Below are positions 63,830 to 64,000 of a stretch of 64,000 nt of DNA, one piece after another (position 1 is the stretch's first letter; each line of letters begins with the position of its first letter). The position numbers were made by a program, and so were the translations under genes. Where the stretch lies: contig NZ_CAKXZT010000113.1 of the NCBI RefSeq assembly GCF_935825525.1, forward strand, positions 124,001 to 188,000. Direction: 5' to 3'. The stretch is from Mesorhizobium escarrei. Its GTDB lineage: Bacteria > Pseudomonadota > Alphaproteobacteria > Rhizobiales > Rhizobiaceae. The notes beneath the pieces are model-generated. The model saw nothing but the letters and a program-made list of their open reading frames with translations, was not told the DNA's origin and searched no databases.

Positions 63830-64000
63830 CTACCCGACGAAAGCGCGCTCAACGACGAAGCTTGCCGGATGATGCAGCGAGCCTTCCTCGAAGCCGAGGC
63901 TTTCGGCCAGTTCCTTGACATCCCTGAGCATATGCATCGAGCCGCAGATCATGATGCGGTCGGTCTCGGGGTCGAGCTTGTCGATGCCGAGATCGGCATA
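63830..64000 (-). CDS. fpr: Ferredoxin-NADP reductase, C-terminal end (runs off window)
   Basis: The last 56 residues: LDPETDRIMICGSMHMLRDV, KELAESLGFEEGSLHHPASF and VVERAFVG, then stop. The ICGSxxM loop and the end (F)VxERAFVG are those of bacterial ferredoxin/flavodoxin-NADP reductases, where the last residues stack on the flavin. Most of the gene lies beyond base 64000, so the domain cannot be checked. Confidence 0.85.
   Translation of the reverse strand, partial: YADLGIDKLDPETDRIMICGSMHMLRDVKELAESLGFEEGSLHHPASFVVERAFVG

Overview
The window is about 64 kb of GC-rich chromosome from an alphaproteobacterium of the Rhizobiales, most likely Mesorhizobium or a close relative. The support is a PmtA of the Sinorhizobium/Agrobacterium type next to dnaJ-dnaK, a rhizobial malonyl-CoA decarboxylase, strongly third-position-GC codon use, and several palindromic intergenic repeats of a kind common in rhizobial genomes. 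The genus is an inference; no rRNA or tRNA gene was seen. The genes are mostly housekeeping functions mixed with small catabolic operons and transporters. No phage, large IS, CRISPR or secretion island was seen.

Layout. 1-6.9 kb: a SulP anion transporter (cut by the window edge) behind a small XRE regulator with a candidate operator, a PAP2 phosphatase, a small DMT-type membrane protein, a Tat-exported PhoX-family phosphatase with a candidate Pho box and a clear terminator, and an ABC-2 exporter pair. 7-12.5 kb: a CydAB (cyanide-insensitive type) quinol oxidase and a four-gene polar amino acid ABC operon. 12.6-15.1 kb: a membrane-anchored MsrA, a small repeat-rich exported protein and an orphan TadG-like protein. 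15.2-24.8 kb: lepA, a divergent TetR/MFS efflux pair, a frameshifted DUF559 gene, a hydantoinase/oxoprolinase-family protein, malate synthase G and a small exported protein. 24.9-26.7 kb: a decayed stretch with a glcB-tail fragment and a comM/yifB gene that has lost most of its interior, followed by gshB.

27-30.3 kb: a tightly coupled operon for oxidative (De Ley-Doudoroff type) galactose use (SDR dehydrogenase, dgoK, dgoA, lactonase) without the dehydratase. 30.4-38 kb: an orphan ATP-grasp protein, then an XRE-cupin regulator with a perfect operator in front of a polyamine-type ABC transporter, a PuuB-like FAD oxidase and a cupin. 38-45.2 kb: DUF1330, pyrF, an FMN reductase, pmtA, dnaJ, dnaK and divergent rpe. 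45.4-46.8 kb: malonyl-CoA decarboxylase without its usual partners.

47-57.4 kb is an amino-sugar divergon: nagA, a SIS-domain deaminase, a GntR regulator and a GlcNAc kinase on the minus strand; murQ, a sugar ABC transporter, a Gfo/Idh/MocA oxidoreductase and an ATPase on the plus strand. The divergent promoter carries two mirrored pairs of TGGTATT boxes, each pair spaced 11 bp. Together these genes could import and degrade GlcNAc and MurNAc derivatives. 57.5-63.3 kb holds an FAH-family hydrolase and an SDR (fucose-type ketodeoxy acid end steps), a two-domain aldehyde dehydrogenase beside deoC, and a small MITE-like insertion with a target duplication. The window ends in the 3' part of a ferredoxin-NADP reductase gene.

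No single entirely new system is evident. The observations most worth following are the amino-sugar operator layout and its unexplained oxidoreductase, the MITE-like insertion inside a palindromic repeat, the rearrangement scar at glcB/comM, repeats that supply stop codons, and the orphan ATP-grasp protein.
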